From contig CABSMD010000133.1 in NCBI GenBank assembly GCA_902478725.1, positions 1-7,094 on the forward strand: a stretch of 7,094 bases of DNA. Direction: 5' to 3'. Position numbers and translations under genes: made by a program. Shown here piece by piece: positions 6,566 through 7,094 of the stretch (position 1 is its first letter; the number at the start of each line of letters is the position of its first letter). The stretch comes from an uncultured Clostridia bacterium. GTDB taxonomy: Bacteria; Bacillota; Clostridia; HGM11514. The notes beneath the pieces were generated by a model. The model made no database searches, was not told the origin of the DNA, and saw only the letters and a program-made list of their open reading frames with translations.

Positions 6566-6593
6566 ATTATATCACATTAAAATGTATTGTCAA
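6566..6593 (-). promoter_or_regulatory. Strong sigma-A promoter of the XRE regulator
   Basis: On the minus strand a perfect TTGACA (6593-6588) is followed after 16 bp by a perfect TATAAT (6571-6566), itself preceded by TGA (extended -10). Transcription would start near 6559 and run left with a leader of about 195 nt to the ATG at 6364. Repeat copy C overlaps the start site. Confidence 0.85.
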
Positions 6594-6635
6594 ATCAAAA
6601 ATGTCTTATAAATACAATTATAAGAATTGACAATA
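6585..6635. repeat. Outer 9-bp inverted repeat holding both back-to-back -35 boxes
   Basis: TATTGTCAA (6585-6593) and TTGACAATA (6627-6635) are perfect inverted copies. Each arm holds a consensus TTGACA pointing outward, so the dyad is at least partly explained by two divergent -35 boxes, but the identity extends 3 bp past them. Confidence 0.55.
6605..6624. repeat. Inner 7-bp inverted repeat between the divergent promoters
   Basis: CTTATAA (6605-6611) and TTATAAG (6618-6624) form a perfect dyad with a 6-bp spacer. It lies between the two -35 boxes, a typical position for an operator that could control both directions. Its sequence is unlike repeats A-C apart from the CTTA end. Confidence 0.5.
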
Positions 6636-6655
6636 CAATTAAAAGGTGGTAAAAT
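6627..6655 (+). promoter_or_regulatory. Sigma-A promoter reading right, overlapping the start of the small gene
   Basis: A perfect TTGACA (6627-6632), 17 bp, then TAAAAT (6650-6655, 5 of 6 matches). The -10 overlaps the ATG at 6654, so a transcript from this promoter would begin near 6662 and could only be translated from the in-frame ATG at 6696 or from a downstream gene. The sequence match is good; its use is uncertain. Confidence 0.55.
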
Positions 6656-6851
6656 GGATTCAAAAATACAGGTTATATGGAAGCGGGGGAGCAAAATGCC
6701 GGATGTTGAGGAAAAAAGCCGTGTGATTTTACAAGAAGCAAGCAAGTTGTCCGTCGAAAACCAGCGATACATTCTGGCAGTTATGAAAGGTATGCTCTTT
6801 ACAAAAAAATGCTTGTCGAACTATAAGATATCCATCAACAAAGAAGGATAA
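6654..6851 (+). CDS. Small protein resembling the C-terminal tail of the XRE regulator, without an HTH
   Basis: I do not recognise a named family. The protein has 65 residues from the ATG at 6654, which has a good AAAAGGTGG ribosome-binding site (6641-6649). Residues from about 18 (PDVEEKSRVILQEASKLSVE) to 45 are predicted helical and charged, ending in a basic tail. The stretch ASKLSVENQRYILAVMK matches ARELSEEEQDYILDMIK near the end of the XRE protein encoded at 6002-6364 (9 of 19 positions over the extended alignment). No DNA-binding domain is present. It may be a partner or decoy for the regulator, or a relic of a second XRE gene. An alternative start is the ATG at 6696 (51 aa), with a purine-rich GGGGGAG 4 nt upstream; this would fit the promoter whose -10 overlaps position 6654. 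A TTG at 6627 is less likely because it is part of a consensus -35. No terminator follows. Confidence 0.6.
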   Translation: MDSKIQVIWKRGSKMPDVEEKSRVILQEASKLSVENQRYILAVMKGMLFTKKCLSNYKISINKEG

Positions 6852-6951
6852 GCATTGTGTAAGTCCAACAAATAAACAGCCGTTACATTATGCAGTTAAA
6901 CGAAAATTGGTATTAACAGAATTTCCAGTATTTACAAAAAGAAGGATAAGC
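6841..6951 (+). repeat. 13-bp direct repeat, copies at 6841-6853 and 6939-6951
   Basis: AAGAAGGATAAGC occurs twice, 98 bp apart. The first copy covers the last codons and stop of the small gene, the second lies in the spacer of the promoter at 6931-6959. It may mark one edge of a decayed tandem duplication of about 99 bp. A 13-bp match in AT-rich DNA can also be chance. Confidence 0.4.
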
Positions 6952-6959
6952 GGTATAAT
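6931..6959 (+). promoter_or_regulatory. Strong sigma-A promoter P1 downstream of the small gene
   Basis: TTTACA (6931-6936, 5 of 6 matches), a 17-bp spacer, then a perfect TATAAT (6954-6959) within GCGGTATAAT. A GAATTTC box lies 5 bp upstream of the -35. Transcription would begin near 6966 and run off the right edge. Confidence 0.75.
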
Positions 6960-7029
6960 ATTAGCAGATACAGAGATTTGTTAGATTTGCACAGGTAAAT
7001 ATCTGCAAATTATTGCGCGAATTTCTGCA

Positions 7030-7058
7030 TTGTATTTTGCTGGATTCTGCGGTACAAT
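7030..7058 (+). promoter_or_regulatory. Second promoter P2, a likely diverged copy of P1
   Basis: TTGTAT (7030-7035, 3 of 6 matches), 17 bp, then TACAAT (7053-7058, 5 of 6 matches) within GCGGTACAAT. A GAATTTC box (7019-7025) lies 4 bp upstream of the -35, the same arrangement as P1. Transcription would begin near 7065, about 20 nt before the ribosome-binding site at the window edge. Confidence 0.5.
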
Positions 7059-7080
7059 TAGTGTCAGCAACAAAAATAGA

Positions 7081-7089
7081 AAGAAGGGG
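7081..7089 (+). promoter_or_regulatory. Ribosome-binding site for a gene starting at or just past the right edge
   Basis: AAGAAGGGG at the window end is a good Shine-Dalgarno. The ATG at 7090 touches it and is too close; the GTG at 7092 is also close. The true start codon is probably a few bases past the end of the window. The gene is thus rightward and driven by P1 and/or P2. Confidence 0.6.
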
Positions 7090-7094
7090 ATGTG

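Larger units (their letters stand above)
6852..7094. other. AT-rich control region with no gene, leading into a gene beyond the window
   Basis: No convincing coding sequence is present; an eight-codon ORF from 6890 has no ribosome-binding site. The region holds promoters P1 and P2, the repeated boxes around them, and inverted repeats: GCAGATA (6964-6970) with TATCTGC (7000-7006), and ATTTGCA (6985-6991) with TGCAAAT (7004-7010). The last two dyads share bases and could form alternative hairpins in a P1 transcript. Confidence 0.55.

Noticed and set aside
6590..6772. 60-residue minus-strand frame across the divergent promoter region
   Set aside because: It has no ribosome-binding site, covers promoter and operator DNA, and is antisense to the better-supported small gene.
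6000..7094. Toxin-antitoxin module (XRE antitoxin plus small toxin)
   Set aside because: Known XRE-type pairs are usually co-directional and overlapping. Here the two genes diverge, and the small protein resembles the regulator tail rather than any toxin fold I recognise.
6400..7094. CRISPR array or iteron origin
   Set aside because: The repeats are too few, too unevenly spaced and in mixed orientation; no cas or replication gene is present.

Overview
The window reads as chromosomal DNA from an anaerobic Firmicute of the class Clostridia, most like the Oscillospiraceae/Ruminococcaceae. This is an inference from the style of the proteins: a gut-type GH95 enzyme with a Fn3 tail, a secreted SGNH hydrolase with a clostridial C-terminal module, a phage-type XRE regulator, Gram-positive ribosome-binding sites and sigma-A promoters. 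No species can be named. Base composition changes sharply. The left 6.3 kb is balanced to GC-rich, with the GH95 gene the richest, while everything right of about 6365 is strongly AT-rich.

Left part (1-5871): a complete NAD-type glyceraldehyde-3-phosphate dehydrogenase gene (gap, TTG start) ends at a 12-bp hairpin terminator. Next on the same strand is a large GH95 glycoside hydrolase (alpha-L-fucosidase family) with no signal peptide and a C-terminal Fn3-like domain. No promoter of its own is evident, so it may rely on read-through past the gap hairpin. Then comes a secreted multidomain SGNH/GDSL hydrolase (signal peptide, catalytic domain, jelly-roll-like module, Ig-like module, clostridial C-terminal beta module). 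It has a good extended -10 promoter and a 13-bp hairpin terminator. One reading is that the secreted esterase works on an acylated, fucose- or L-galactose-decorated glycan outside the cell, and the cytoplasmic GH95 enzyme trims imported oligosaccharides whose sugars feed glycolysis. The substrate is not proven by the sequence.

Right part (5872-7094): a small regulatory island. An XRE/Cro-type repressor gene on the minus strand faces a 65-residue (or 51-residue) protein on the plus strand. Between them lie about 290 bp of dense control DNA: a near-consensus extended -10 promoter for the repressor, a second -10-like site, three copies of a 17-bp operator-like sequence (two overlapping the repressor start sites, one inverted between them), and two inverted repeats between back-to-back -35 boxes. 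The small protein resembles the C-terminal helical tail of the repressor but lacks the DNA-binding domain, which suggests a decoy or partner subunit. Downstream, two promoters about 99 bp apart lie in what looks like a degenerate duplication, and the window ends on a ribosome-binding site for a gene outside it. The layout resembles the immunity/lysogeny switch of a temperate phage or integrative element, but no integrase, relicase or structural gene is visible here.
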